Shown piece by piece: positions 1 through 8,317 of a stretch of 64,000 bases of DNA (the stretch's first letter is position 1; each line of letters begins with the position of its first letter). The translations under genes and the position numbers were made by a program. Origin of the DNA: CAZYJR01 sp964647905 (GTDB lineage Bacteria > Desulfobacterota > DSM-4660 > Desulfatiglandales > HGW-15). The stretch is taken from NCBI GenBank assembly GCA_964647905.1, contig CAZYJR010000003.1, positions 124,001 to 188,000 on the forward strand. Direction: 5' to 3'. A model generated the notes under the pieces. That model ran no database searches. It worked only from the letters and a program-made list of their open reading frames with translations, and was not told the origin of the DNA.

Positions 1-65
1 CTAACGATTTCATTAGGAAGATTCTTCCCGGGAGCGGAAAAATCGGGCGTGCGAATGTAGTCAAG

Positions 66-452
66 TTACAGCCGGGAATTCCTGCGAAGAAACTCTGCTG
101 CCGCCTGTTTGTCAACTCCTCCTTCGGCAAGGGTGACGACCAAGTCCACCAACTCGTCTTCGCTCGCGCTTACTTCAATGTCGTTCAGTTCGAGGAACAC
201 AAGCGCACAGGCGGTACCGGTACGCTTGTTTCCATCTACAAATGGGTGGCTCATGGTGATGTGGAAAAGATACGCCGCAGCCATCTCGAATAGATCGTTA
301 TGCAGGAGACGCCCTCCGAACCTTGCGGCCGGCATAGCCAAGGCCGATTTCAGCAGGCCGAGATCCCGGATCCCCGGCTCACCTCCGTAGCGGTCGATCT
401 GGTCCTGGTGGATCTTGAGCACCTCCCTAAGATTGAAAAAGAGAGGTGACAT
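66..452 (-). CDS. doc: Doc/Fic-family toxin
   Basis: A 128-residue single-domain Fic-fold protein. The active-site loop HPFVDGNKRTG is visible at about residues 68-78. The NKR form, with Lys where AMPylating Fic proteins have Gly, is the version found in Doc toxins, which phosphorylate elongation factor EF-Tu and stop translation. The length matches Doc (about 125 residues). The ATG lies 3 bases after the stop codon of the upstream antitoxin gene, so the two genes form a bicistron with the antitoxin first. The partner is an AbrB-like protein rather than the usual Phd. The family assignment is firm; the EF-Tu target is taken from the family, not from this sequence. Confidence 0.88.
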   Translation of the reverse strand: MSPLFFNLREVLKIHQDQIDRYGGEPGIRDLGLLKSALAMPAARFGGRLLHNDLFEMAAAYLFHITMSHPFVDGNKRTGTACALVFLELNDIEVSASEDELVDLVVTLAEGGVDKQAAAEFLRRNSRL

Positions 453-455
453 TGA

Positions 456-683
456 TCATTCCGCAAGGCGTTTGAAAGCCCGGCCGTATTTCCGGTTCAC
501 CTTGTCGAGCGCCTTCTCGAACTTCTGATTGTGCTCAGTGTCCCGGACCGGCGAAATAATGAGAACATCTCCGTCCGTGGAGACTTCCAGCGGAGTATCC
601 GCATTAATCCTAAGTAGCTCAAGGACCGGGCGATCAATAACAAGCGCCAAGCTGTTACCATGTTTCGTCAGGTGTTTAAGCAT
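456..683 (-). CDS. AbrB/MazE-type antitoxin
   Basis: A 75-residue protein whose N-terminal half reads as a SpoVT/AbrB swapped-hairpin DNA-binding domain: a KHGNSLAL core at residues 7-14, then a Pro-Leu-Glu-Val strand. The C-terminal half is charged and helical (about residues 48-75) and would be the toxin-binding tail. It is the first gene of the pair with the Doc toxin. A GGAG ribosome site sits 8 bases before the ATG, and an inverted repeat lies just upstream. It should neutralise the toxin and repress its own promoter, as antitoxins of this fold do. Confidence 0.8.
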   Translation of the reverse strand: MLKHLTKHGNSLALVIDRPVLELLRINADTPLEVSTDGDVLIISPVRDTEHNQKFEKALDKVNRKYGRAFKRLAE

Positions 684-695
684 AAGTATATCTCC

Positions 696-716
696 GATAC
701 AAAACCCGCTCGTATC
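696..716 (-). promoter_or_regulatory. Possible operator upstream of the doc locus
   Basis: An inverted repeat GATAC-N11-GTATC lies 13 bases before the antitoxin ATG, within the region where the promoter should be. The spacing of the half sites suits a dimeric AbrB-type autorepressor. The assignment rests only on symmetry and position. The rest of the 150-base stretch up to cheB shows nothing else clear. Confidence 0.35.
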
Positions 717-833
717 TACAATGTATTACCAGACGGATTAGCTGTCAATGGGGATGGATAAGGACGAAGGTGTAGACCTTGATCCCGAGTTCATATACGA
801 AAAGAGCGAGCCTATCAAGACCACATACCCGGC

Positions 834-1880
834 TCAGGCGAACAGCCGGAGGGCGGCGGAGGGGATATCGAAGAGGGGGAGGACCTTTTCGGCTGCGTCC
901 CGCTTGATCGCCTCCTTCGGCATGCCGAAGACCACGCAGGTCCGCTCGTCCTGGGCTATGGTGCGGGCCCCGGCCTGCTTCATCTTGAGAAGGCCCTCGG
1001 CCCCGTCCGAGCCCATGCCGGTCAGTATGATCCCCACCGCGTTGGCGCCCGCGTAGTCGGCGACGGACTTGAAGAGCACGTCGACCGAGGGTCTCTGGTG
1101 GTGGACCATGGGGCCGGACTTGACCTGGACGTAGTAGCGGGCGCCCGATCTCCTGAGGAGCATATGGTAGTTGCCCGGGGCGATCAGGGCCTGGCCGTTC
1201 ACCACCGAATCCCTGTCCCGGGCCTCCTTGACCTTGATGCTGCAGAGGGAGTCCAGGCGTTCGGCAAAGGACGTGGTGAACTTGGCCGGCATGTGCTGGA
1301 CCACGATGGTGCCCGGGGAGTTCGGGGGGAGGCCCATGAGAACGGTCTTTATGGCCTCGGTGCCGCCGGTCGAGGCCCCTACGGCTATTATCTTGTTCGT
1401 GGTGGCCGAGAGGGCCTTGGCCTCGGGCGCAACGGGCGGGGCGGCCTCGGGCTCCTTTACCACGTCCATCTTGGCGCTGACGTTGACCGTGGAAACCGCC
1501 CGGATCTTGTCCGCGAGCTGGACGCTCATGTCTCCGACCGAGTAGGAGGCCGAGGGCTTGGAGATGACCTCCAGGGCGCCCAAGGAGAGCGCCTCCATGG
1601 CCAGCTTCCCCCCTTCCCTGGTAAGCGAGCTCACGATGATGACCGGCATGGGGTAGTACTTCATGAGCTTCTTCAGGAAGGTCAGGCCGTCCATGCGGGG
1701 CATCTCGATATCCAGGGTGATCACGTCCGGCTTCAGCCTGACTATCTTGTCCCTGGCCACAAAGGGATCAGGCGCGGTCCCTATGACCTCGATGCCCCTC
1801 TCCCTGGAGAGCTCCTCTGAGAGCACCTTCCGAACAATGGCCGAGTCATCCACCACCAGCACTCGGATGTTGTTGTTCAT
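834..1880 (-). CDS. cheB: Chemotaxis protein-glutamate methylesterase CheB
   Basis: A 348-residue protein with an N-terminal receiver domain (VLVVDDSA start, phospho-acceptor Asp in LDIEMPRMDG) and a C-terminal CheB methylesterase domain. The catalytic triad motifs are visible: Ser in GASTGG, His in VVQHMP, Asp in GMGSDGAEG. It removes methyl groups from chemoreceptor glutamates and deamidates glutamines, so it provides adaptation. The chosen start is the ATG just before NNNIRVL. A longer in-frame GTG at 1916 would add 12 residues that do not belong to the fold and would overlap the stop of the CheX gene. No CheR methyltransferase is present nearby. Confidence 0.93.
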   Translation of the reverse strand: MNNNIRVLVVDDSAIVRKVLSEELSRERGIEVIGTAPDPFVARDKIVRLKPDVITLDIEMPRMDGLTFLKKLMKYYPMPVIIVSSLTREGGKLAMEALSLGALEVISKPSASYSVGDMSVQLADKIRAVSTVNVSAKMDVVKEPEAAPPVAPEAKALSATTNKIIAVGASTGGTEAIKTVLMGLPPNSPGTIVVQHMPAKFTTSFAERLDSLCSIKVKEARDRDSVVNGQALIAPGNYHMLLRRSGARYYVQVKSGPMVHHQRPSVDVLFKSVADYAGANAVGIILTGMGSDGAEGLLKMKQAGARTIAQDERTCVVFGMPKEAIKRDAAEKVLPLFDIPSAALRLFA

Positions 1881-1912
1881 TTGATCTGCATGAGCCTCCG
1901 CTGCATCTCTTA

Positions 1913-2380
1913 TCACCTCCGGTCCGCCATGAACCTGAGCCCGAGCCTGCCTTCCAGGGTCTCCACCACCAGGGATATCTCGTCGCGGTCACCCTGCGGA
2001 CCAGCCTCGCCCTCGGGCATGGTCTCAGGGATGCCCAGGTCGAAGACCGCATTAAGATCGTACATGCTGAAGGCGCTTCCTGCGATCATGTTGAGGATCT
2101 CCTTGGCGGTCTCCTCGCCGTGGGCGGCGGTTACCGAGGAGGCCTCGCTCCCCATGAAATCCGCCGCCAGGGACCGGGCCAGAGGGGCGGGTATGGAGAA
2201 TACGAACCGGCCGCTCAAGGGGCCCGAGAAGTCCAGCCCGACCTCCACCAGGTCCTCGCCCCGGGCCCCGAGCCCGCCTGATTCGGGTGGATCCGTGAAG
2301 TCCAGGGGGAGGAAAAACATCTTTTCCAGGACTTCAGAAATCGAGCCCTTCAGGGCATAGGTCATCCGGTCCTTGTCCAT
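1913..2380 (-). CDS. cheX: CheX-like chemotaxis phosphatase
   Basis: A 155-residue protein with the CheC/CheX/FliY phosphatase signature: acidic residues followed by an Asn in EEILNMIAG-like spacing at about residues 91-101 (ETAKEILNMIAG). Such proteins hydrolyse phospho-CheY using the Glu-Asn pair. The length fits CheX, which carries one such helix as a dimer. Its start overlaps the end of the upstream receiver gene by 47 bases, which suggests translational coupling and a working partnership between the two. It lies in the middle of the chemotaxis operon, alongside a second, unrelated phosphatase (CheZ-like). Confidence 0.7.
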   Translation of the reverse strand: MDKDRMTYALKGSISEVLEKMFFLPLDFTDPPESGGLGARGEDLVEVGLDFSGPLSGRFVFSIPAPLARSLAADFMGSEASSVTAAHGEETAKEILNMIAGSAFSMYDLNAVFDLGIPETMPEGEAGPQGDRDEISLVVETLEGRLGLRFMADRR

Positions 2381-2762
2381 CCTCTTCCTCGCCCATGAGC
2401 CGGTTGAGCTTGGAGCGGATCTCCTCCGGCGTAAAGGGTTTCTTGATGTAGTCCGCGGCGCCCATCTCCAAGAAGGTCTCCACCCTGCCCTGGCTGCCCT
2501 CGGTGGTGACCATGACCACGGGCACGGACCTCAGGATCTCGTCCTTTTTCATCTCCTCCAGGAGCTCCAGGCCATTCATCTCGGGCATGTTGTAGTCGGT
2601 CAGGACCAGGTCCATCCACTCCCTCCGGAGGAGATCCATGGCCTCCTTGCCGTTGGCGGCCTCGAAGAGTCCGCCCACCTTGAACCCTGAAAGGTGGATG
2701 GTCTTCTTGATCACCGATCTCATGGGGACGGAGTCGTCAACTATCAAGATGTTATAGGCCAT
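2334..2762 (-). CDS. CheY-like single-domain response regulator
   Basis: A 142-residue stand-alone receiver domain. The acidic pair is in LIVDDS, the phospho-acceptor Asp is in LTDYNMPEMNG, and the conserved Thr and Lys are in VTTEG and KKPFTPEE. No output domain follows; the C-terminal 20 residues are acidic and look disordered. It overlaps the CheX-like gene by 47 bases. It is the second CheY homologue in this cluster and may act as a phosphate sink, or as a regulator whose phosphate is removed by its overlapping CheX partner. Confidence 0.88.
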   Translation of the reverse strand: MAYNILIVDDSVPMRSVIKKTIHLSGFKVGGLFEAANGKEAMDLLRREWMDLVLTDYNMPEMNGLELLEEMKKDEILRSVPVVMVTTEGSQGRVETFLEMGAADYIKKPFTPEEIRSKLNRLMGEEEDGQGPDDLCPEGLDF

Positions 2763-2789
2763 TCGTCCTTACCTCTTATCTTACCGGCA

Positions 2790-3638
2790 TCAACCCATGC
2801 CGAGGAGCTCCTCCACCTCGCTCATCCTCTCGCAGAAGCCCGCCATCAGGCCCTGGACCTCCAGGTCGGTGAGCCCCAGCCTCTGGAGCACCTCCTTGTG
2901 GAACCGGTATGCGAGCCCGTCCGAGCCCACCCCTATCCCCATCATCATGCACAGGGTGTCGGCCAGGTGCACGATGGAGGCCTCGGTGGGATGGGCGGAG
3001 TCCATGGGCGCGTGGTGATGCCTGATTATGTCGGCCATCTTGGGGCTGAACTCCCAGCGCTCTGCGATCACCGCCCCCAGCTCGGCGTGATCAATGCCCA
3101 GGACGGCCTTTTCCGCCTCCCTGAAGCTGAATCCGTGACCGGATACCAGCAGGTTGATCTTCTCAAAGGACCCGGCCACATGTTGGCTCAGGACCACCTT
3201 GCCTATGTCCTTCAAGAGGGCCGCTGTGAACACCGCGTGGACGTCCTCCACCTCCATCCTCTCGGCAAGGTCCTCGCTGATGAGCGCCGAGGAGACCGAG
3301 CAGCGCCAAAGCTCCCCGCCCCCAAGGTCGTAGCCCTCCTGCCCCATGGAGAGGGACTCGCTGCCCGCGCCCAGGAAGACCAGGTTGACCACCTTGTCCA
3401 TGCCCAGGTAGACCACGGCCTGGTGAAGCGAGTCCACCTTCTTGGACAGCCCGAAGTAGGCCGAGTTGCAGGCCTTGAGGAGATTAGCGGTCAGGGCCGG
3501 GTCGTACTGGATGAGAGCGGTTATCTCGGACATGGAGCTCTCCGGGTTCCCCGCCGCCTCCATCACCTTGTGGGCCACCCGGGGGAAGGGCTTCAGTGAA
3601 TCGATCTCCGCTATTATGGCTCCGATGTCCCTTTTCAT
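2790..3638 (-). CDS. HDOD-domain signalling protein
   Basis: A 282-residue protein whose residues 10-210 match the HDOD domain, a degenerate relative of HD phosphohydrolases. The recognisable core is LLKDIG followed by the HAELGAVIAERW and IIRHHH elements. HDOD proteins are common inside deltaproteobacterial chemotaxis and motility clusters and act in signalling, often without known catalysis. The ATG overlaps the CheD stop in the four-base ATGA arrangement, so the two are translationally coupled. An in-frame extension upstream is out-of-frame CheD sequence and was rejected as the start. Confidence 0.8.
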   Translation of the reverse strand: MKRDIGAIIAEIDSLKPFPRVAHKVMEAAGNPESSMSEITALIQYDPALTANLLKACNSAYFGLSKKVDSLHQAVVYLGMDKVVNLVFLGAGSESLSMGQEGYDLGGGELWRCSVSSALISEDLAERMEVEDVHAVFTAALLKDIGKVVLSQHVAGSFEKINLLVSGHGFSFREAEKAVLGIDHAELGAVIAERWEFSPKMADIIRHHHAPMDSAHPTEASIVHLADTLCMMMGIGVGSDGLAYRFHKEVLQRLGLTDLEVQGLMAGFCERMSEVEELLGMG

Positions 3639-4114
3639 ACCTCGTATTCCCCCCTGCCGGAGACCTTGAGCAGGCACCTGCCGTCCCTGACGGCCAGCTT
3701 GAGGGTCCAGTTGACGTTTCCCCCCACGTCCTCGTGGCTGATCATGACGTTGTTCTTCCAGAAGATCTTGCGCACCGCCAGGTGGTTTCGCTTGCCTATG
3801 TTGAAGAACCCGTGCTGGTCCAGGATCTGGGCGCCGCCGGCCACTATGACCCGCAGCCTCTGCTTCTTGGCCCCCAACCGGTATGCCTCTCTGAAAAGCG
3901 GGGCTATGCCGGTGTCCGCGAACATATAGGGTTTTTTCTTGGCCTTTTCCGGGTCCAGGCTGGACTCGGGCAGCATGAAATGGAGTATGCCGCCCACCCC
4001 GGCCTGGGGATCGTGTATGGCGATCCCGATGCATGAGCCCAGGGAGTAGGTCACCAGGACCGCCTCCGGGTCGTTACTGACTTTCATGTCGGCCACGCCT
4101 ACCGTGATATTCAC
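3635..4114 (-). CDS. cheD: Chemoreceptor glutamine deamidase CheD
   Basis: A 159-residue CheD protein. The catalytic Cys is in TYSLGSCIGI and the His in GGILHFMLP, followed by the Thr region of the family; ISHEDVGGN near residue 125 is also typical. CheD deamidates receptor glutamines and in several bacteria binds CheC/CheX to stimulate it, which fits the CheX gene downstream. The start codon is GTG at 4114, directly before NITVGVADM. It sits 40 bases after cheA and overlaps the HDOD gene by four bases. A second cheD lies at the far end of the cluster. Confidence 0.92.
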   Translation of the reverse strand: MNITVGVADMKVSNDPEAVLVTYSLGSCIGIAIHDPQAGVGGILHFMLPESSLDPEKAKKKPYMFADTGIAPLFREAYRLGAKKQRLRVIVAGGAQILDQHGFFNIGKRNHLAVRKIFWKNNVMISHEDVGGNVNWTLKLAVRDGRCLLKVSGRGEYEV

Positions 4115-4154
4115 CCTAGAAATTCCGCCCGCTTCCCGGTTCCCGGCCGACGGC

Positions 4155-6386
4155 TCAGCCGAGGGCCCGGTGGTTTCCGTTTACCAGGTCATAGATCCCC
4201 GACATGTCCAGAATCAGCCCCACGCGGCCGTCGCCCAGGATGGCCCCTCCGGCTATTCCCTTGATGTGCTTGAGGTTGCCGCCCAGGCTCTTTATCACCA
4301 CCTCCTCTTTGCCGAGCAGCTCGTCCAAGAGCAGGCACATCCTCTTGTCCTCGTGCTCCACTGAAACGATCAGCCCCTCCCAGGGGTGCTCGTGGTCGGC
4401 CTCCACACCGAAGAGACGATTCAGCCTGATCAGCGGGGCCAGGCTTCCCCTGGTCCGGATCATCTCGCCCTTGCCCTCGACCGTGAAGTACTGGTTCTTC
4501 TCCGGCCTGAAGGACTCCAGTATGGCCAGGGCCGGGATGATGTAGCGCTCTTTTCCCACCCGCACGAGCATGCCCTCGATGATGGCCAGGGTCAGGGGGA
4601 GGCTGATCACGAACGTAGAGCCCTCGCCCGGAACGGAGTTTATCTCCACCCTGCCCCTGAGCCTCTCGATGGCCTTCTTGACCACGTCCATGCCCACTCC
4701 CCGGCCCGAGATGTCGGTGATCTCCTTGGCCGTGGAAAAGCCGGGCTGGAATATCAGGTTGTATATGTCAGAGTCGGTGAGCTTCTTGTCATCGGCCACC
4801 AGGCCCCTGGATCTGGCCTTCTCAAGGATGGCGTCACGGTCCAGGCCTTTGCCGTCGTCCTGGATTTCGATCACGATGTTCCCGCCGCGGTGAAAGGCGC
4901 TCAAGAGTATATTGCCCCGGGGGTCCTTGCCCGTCTTCTCCCGCTCATCGCGGGTCTCTATGCCGTGGTCCACCGCGTTTCTTATCATGTGGACCATGGG
5001 CTCGTAGAGCTCGTCCACCACGTTCCTGTCGATCTCGGTGTCCTCCCCGTACATTTGGAGGCCCACCTCCTTGCGCGATCCCTTGGCCAGGTCCCTTACC
5101 AGGCGCACCATCTTCTGGAACGTGCTCTTGATGGGAACCATGCGCATGGACATGGCGGTCCGCTGGAGGCCGAAGGTGATCTGGTTCAACTGGTTGAGGT
5201 TGTGGTAGAGCTTCTGGTCGTTGCTCCCCTTGATGTAGGGGTTTTGTCTGAGCATGGACTGGGCGATCACCAGCTCGCCGGTCAGGTCCACCACGTTGTC
5301 CAGCTTCTGGGTGTCCACCTTGACCTGGAGGTCCACGCGCGAGCGGGTCTGGCGCTTCTGGTCCCTGAGGGCGGAGATCACCTCCTTGGATCGGGCCTTT
5401 TTCTCCTCTATGAGGATCTCGCCGATCTTGCGGCCCGGCTGCTGCTTCTGCTTATCCAGTCCCCGCTCCAGATCCTCCTTGGATATCAGCCCCTTCTTGA
5501 GGAGGATCTCACCCATTCGGGTCCCGTCCGCCTCTTCCGGGTCCTCGTCCTCCACCGACTCTATACGCTCTACCAGGGGCCTTGTGTCCACGCCTCCGTC
5601 CAGGCTCCCGCCCGTCTCCAACGCCTCCTGGACCCCGTCGATCATCCGTTTGAGCGTGTCCACCGACTCCAGCACCACGTCGATGACCGACTCGCCTACC
5701 TTGATCTTTCCGTTCCTTGCCTTGTCCAGGAGGTTTTCCGCGCTGTGGGCCAGCTTGTTGATCTCCTTTAGGTTGAGGAACCCGCTCACCCCCTTGATGG
5801 TGTGGAAGGGCCTGAAGATGGAATTGACGGTCTCCAGGTCCTCAGGGTCCTGCTCCAGGTCGATCAGGGCCACCTCGATGGCGTCCAGGCTCTCCCTGGA
5901 CTCCCCGACAAAGTCCCTGAGGATCTGCTTGTCCTCGTCGCCTAGCTCCGCTGCCGAAAGAGCGGGCTGGGCCTCGCCCGCATCAGTGGCCTTCTCACCG
6001 CCCGCCTCGCCGGGTGCATTTTCGTCCGGCGCGGGGGTTTCGGTACCCGGCCCTGAGACGCCCAGGGCCTCCAGGAGCGGGGCGAGGTCCTCCTGGTGGG
6101 TCTCTCCGTTGGCAAGGGCCCGGTGATAGGCCTGGAGCGCACCGATTCCCCGCTCCAGGGGATCGAGCTCCGTTTCCTCGGCCAGGATGAGCCTTTCCAG
6201 ATACCTCTTGACCGCCCTTACCAGATCCAGGAACCCGGCGTCCCCCAGTTCCCCGGATGCGGCCTCCAGGGTCTCCAGCACGTTCATGGCCCGTCCCATG
6301 GCCGGGATGTCCCCCGGGTCCAGGGAGACCACCTCCAAGGCCATGGACTCCAGTCCCTCTCCTATCTCTTCCAACCGCTCAGGCAT
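4155..6386 (-). CDS. cheA: Chemotaxis histidine kinase CheA
   Basis: A 743-residue CheA. Domain order: an acidic helical N-terminal region of about 155 residues with no obvious phospho-site; an HPt domain with the phospho-His in FHTIKGVSGF; a segment with two LLKKGLI/ILIEEKK-like repeats resembling the GspE N-terminal (MshEN) fold; a dimerisation helix pair; the HATPase domain (NAVDHGIE, DDGKGLD, GRGVGMDVVK); and a C-terminal CheW-like domain. No separate P2 domain is evident. It phosphorylates CheY and CheB. The ATG at 6386 follows a GGAG site by 6 bases; the upstream in-frame TTG was rejected. It is followed 40 bases on by cheD. Confidence 0.95.
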   Translation of the reverse strand: MPERLEEIGEGLESMALEVVSLDPGDIPAMGRAMNVLETLEAASGELGDAGFLDLVRAVKRYLERLILAEETELDPLERGIGALQAYHRALANGETHQEDLAPLLEALGVSGPGTETPAPDENAPGEAGGEKATDAGEAQPALSAAELGDEDKQILRDFVGESRESLDAIEVALIDLEQDPEDLETVNSIFRPFHTIKGVSGFLNLKEINKLAHSAENLLDKARNGKIKVGESVIDVVLESVDTLKRMIDGVQEALETGGSLDGGVDTRPLVERIESVEDEDPEEADGTRMGEILLKKGLISKEDLERGLDKQKQQPGRKIGEILIEEKKARSKEVISALRDQKRQTRSRVDLQVKVDTQKLDNVVDLTGELVIAQSMLRQNPYIKGSNDQKLYHNLNQLNQITFGLQRTAMSMRMVPIKSTFQKMVRLVRDLAKGSRKEVGLQMYGEDTEIDRNVVDELYEPMVHMIRNAVDHGIETRDEREKTGKDPRGNILLSAFHRGGNIVIEIQDDGKGLDRDAILEKARSRGLVADDKKLTDSDIYNLIFQPGFSTAKEITDISGRGVGMDVVKKAIERLRGRVEINSVPGEGSTFVISLPLTLAIIEGMLVRVGKERYIIPALAILESFRPEKNQYFTVEGKGEMIRTRGSLAPLIRLNRLFGVEADHEHPWEGLIVSVEHEDKRMCLLLDELLGKEEVVIKSLGGNLKHIKGIAGGAILGDGRVGLILDMSGIYDLVNGNHRALG

Positions 6387-6413
6387 ATTGAGCTCCAATC
6401 CTTGACCGCGGCC

Positions 6414-6794
6414 TCAGGCGAAGACCTTCTCCAGCTTCTCGCTGAAGGTCTCCGGGGTGAAGGGCTTGACTATGTAGTTGTTCACCCCGGCCTTGACCGC
6501 CTCGATCACGTTCTCCTTTTGTCCCTCGGCCGTCACCATGATGAAGGGGGTGGACTTGAGGTCCTCGTCGGCCCTGATGGCCTTTAGAAGATCCAGGCCG
6601 GTCATCTTGGGCATGTTCCAGTCCGAGACCACCAGGCCGATCTTCTCCTTCTTGAGGACGTCCATCGCAGTGGTCCCGTCCTCGGCCTCGATAATGTTGT
6701 TGAAGCCCAGTTGCTTCAGGACCCCCTTCACGATCCGCCGCATGGTGGCGAAGTCGTCCACTACGAGGACCTTGATCGACGTATCCATGGGCAT
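6414..6794 (-). CDS. cheY: Chemotaxis response regulator CheY
   Basis: A 126-residue classical CheY. The acidic pair is in VVDDFATMRRIV, the phospho-acceptor Asp is in VSDWNMPKMTG, Thr is in MVTAEGQ and Lys is in VKPFTPE; these match flagellar CheY closely, including the MRRIVK helix. It binds the flagellar switch protein FliM when phosphorylated. A GGAGG site lies 8 bases before the first ATG; a second ATG two codons later is also possible. It sits between the CheZ-like gene and cheA, the arrangement expected for the core kinase, regulator and phosphatase set. Confidence 0.94.
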   Translation of the reverse strand: MPMDTSIKVLVVDDFATMRRIVKGVLKQLGFNNIIEAEDGTTAMDVLKKEKIGLVVSDWNMPKMTGLDLLKAIRADEDLKSTPFIMVTAEGQKENVIEAVKAGVNNYIVKPFTPETFSEKLEKVFA

Positions 6795-6835
6795 CCCTCT
6801 TTCCTCCTTTTGTTCGCCATCGTCTCCCCCGGGCC

Positions 6836-8227
6836 CTAAAGGGTGGCCAGGAGCTCGTCAATATCCTTTTGATCCAGGCCTCCCTCACCCTGCGGGTCCT
6901 TGAGCTCGGACTTGTAGTACTCCACCTCGCGGTTGAGCTCCTCGAAGCTCTTGGAGGGGTCTTCCTTGTACTTCTGGAGCTTGATCCCGAAGGAGATTAT
7001 GAGGTCCTCGATCCTCTCTTCCATCGATTTGACCAGCTTGATGATCCTCTGTATGCGCTGGCCCACCAGGTCCTGAAAGCTCAAGGGCTCCATCATCTTC
7101 ATGGACAGCCCCGCTATGGTGCTCAAGGTCTCCATGTGCTCCCTGAGCGCGGCCGCCAGGGTGTCCGGGTCGAGCCCGCAGGAGGCCGCGCCGGGGGAGG
7201 CTTGATCCAGGAGCCCCTCGAGCTCCCGGTTGAGCTCGGCCAGCCTCCGGATGTCTTCGCTCTCGGCGCCGAGATCCCTTTCCAGGTCCTGGATGGCGGC
7301 CAGGGGCTCGGCCAGGGCTTCCCGCACCCCATCGGCCCGACCGCCCCCCTGTATTAGCTCCAATGCGGAGTTCAGCCCCGGGAGCACGAATTCCGCCACC
7401 TGACCGGCCTCGCCCGAGAGCCCCTCCATCAGGCCCTTGACCTCCAGGATCAGCTCGGGCGCCCTTCCCCACTCGGGAGGGCCGCCGTTTCCCTGGAGCA
7501 GGTCCTCCAGCCGCTGGAGCCGGGCCTTTGCGAGCTCCATCTGCTCCTCGTTGATGTCCATGATCTTCATGGTGCTGCTCTCCAGGGTCTCGTTTATCCC
7601 CTCCAACTGGTTGCTGGCCTCGGGGATGTCCCTGGCTGCGATCTCCACGATGCCCGGCTCGATCCGTTTCTTGATGTCCCTTCGGAAGTCTATGAGCTCC
7701 TGTGCTATTTCCTTTATCTTGCTGGAGAACTCTGAGGTGAGCGCCTCGAAGAACTTGCCGTTGCGGATGTTTTTCACCATGTTCCTGAGCTGATCCAGCT
7801 CCTCGTCCCGGATCTCCCTGGAGCTCAGACGCTCCTCCACCCTCTCCAGGCATATCTCCGTGTCCTCGCCCTCGGCGCACTCCAGAGGAGGCGCCGGATC
7901 TCCGTGCCTGCGGCAGAGATGGACTAGCCCCGAGGCGTCGGTCCCCCTCACCAGGTTGTTGGGGAGCGCCCGCACCTCGAAGAGCATCCTGTAGTCCGCT
8001 ACGTTGAACGCCTCGGACTCGCCGAGCACTATGAAGTAGGGGTGCACCCGGTGATCCCCCTGATAGGTCACTGGATAGACGGTTCCGTCCAGCTCCAGGT
8101 AGAGGCTGCTCTCTTCCGAGAAGACCACGTTGGCCCCGGACCGGTCCAATATCCTGCGCACCCGGGACGGGTCGAATGCCAGCTTTTCCAGGTCTCCGTC
8201 CAGGTTGCCCATTATGGCGTTTTGCAT
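6836..8227 (-). CDS. cheZ: Long CheZ-like CheY-P phosphatase
   Basis: A 463-residue protein, about twice the usual CheZ length. The last 100 residues carry the CheZ hallmarks: the QDLVGQRIQRI active-site helix, with its catalytic Gln, and a C-terminal KDIDELLATL peptide like the CheY-binding tail. The first 150 residues hold an unrecognised, probably ligand-binding region, followed by long helical coiled-coil stretches. The ATG at 8227 is preceded by a run of G with good spacing; an in-frame extension upstream lacks a ribosome site. It would switch off the CheY encoded 41 bases downstream. It shares the cluster with a CheX-like phosphatase of unrelated fold. Confidence 0.82.
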   Translation of the reverse strand: MQNAIMGNLDGDLEKLAFDPSRVRRILDRSGANVVFSEESSLYLELDGTVYPVTYQGDHRVHPYFIVLGESEAFNVADYRMLFEVRALPNNLVRGTDASGLVHLCRRHGDPAPPLECAEGEDTEICLERVEERLSSREIRDEELDQLRNMVKNIRNGKFFEALTSEFSSKIKEIAQELIDFRRDIKKRIEPGIVEIAARDIPEASNQLEGINETLESSTMKIMDINEEQMELAKARLQRLEDLLQGNGGPPEWGRAPELILEVKGLMEGLSGEAGQVAEFVLPGLNSALELIQGGGRADGVREALAEPLAAIQDLERDLGAESEDIRRLAELNRELEGLLDQASPGAASCGLDPDTLAAALREHMETLSTIAGLSMKMMEPLSFQDLVGQRIQRIIKLVKSMEERIEDLIISFGIKLQKYKEDPSKSFEELNREVEYYKSELKDPQGEGGLDQKDIDELLATL

Positions 8228-8317
8228 ACTCGAGATCCCCCCCTTTTCCTCTCCGCCCGCCCCTGCTGATTGATATTCCAGAATCCTAACAAATAGCAAG
8301 ATGCATACCAGGGTTGG

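Noticed and set aside
4386..5771. Long plus-strand open frame opposite cheA, and similar ones opposite ilvB (19510-20787) and the giant gene (42631-44121)
   Set aside because: Low-complexity His/Leu/Gly-rich translations typical of antisense frames in high-GC genes; the minus-strand genes have clear domains and ribosome sites.
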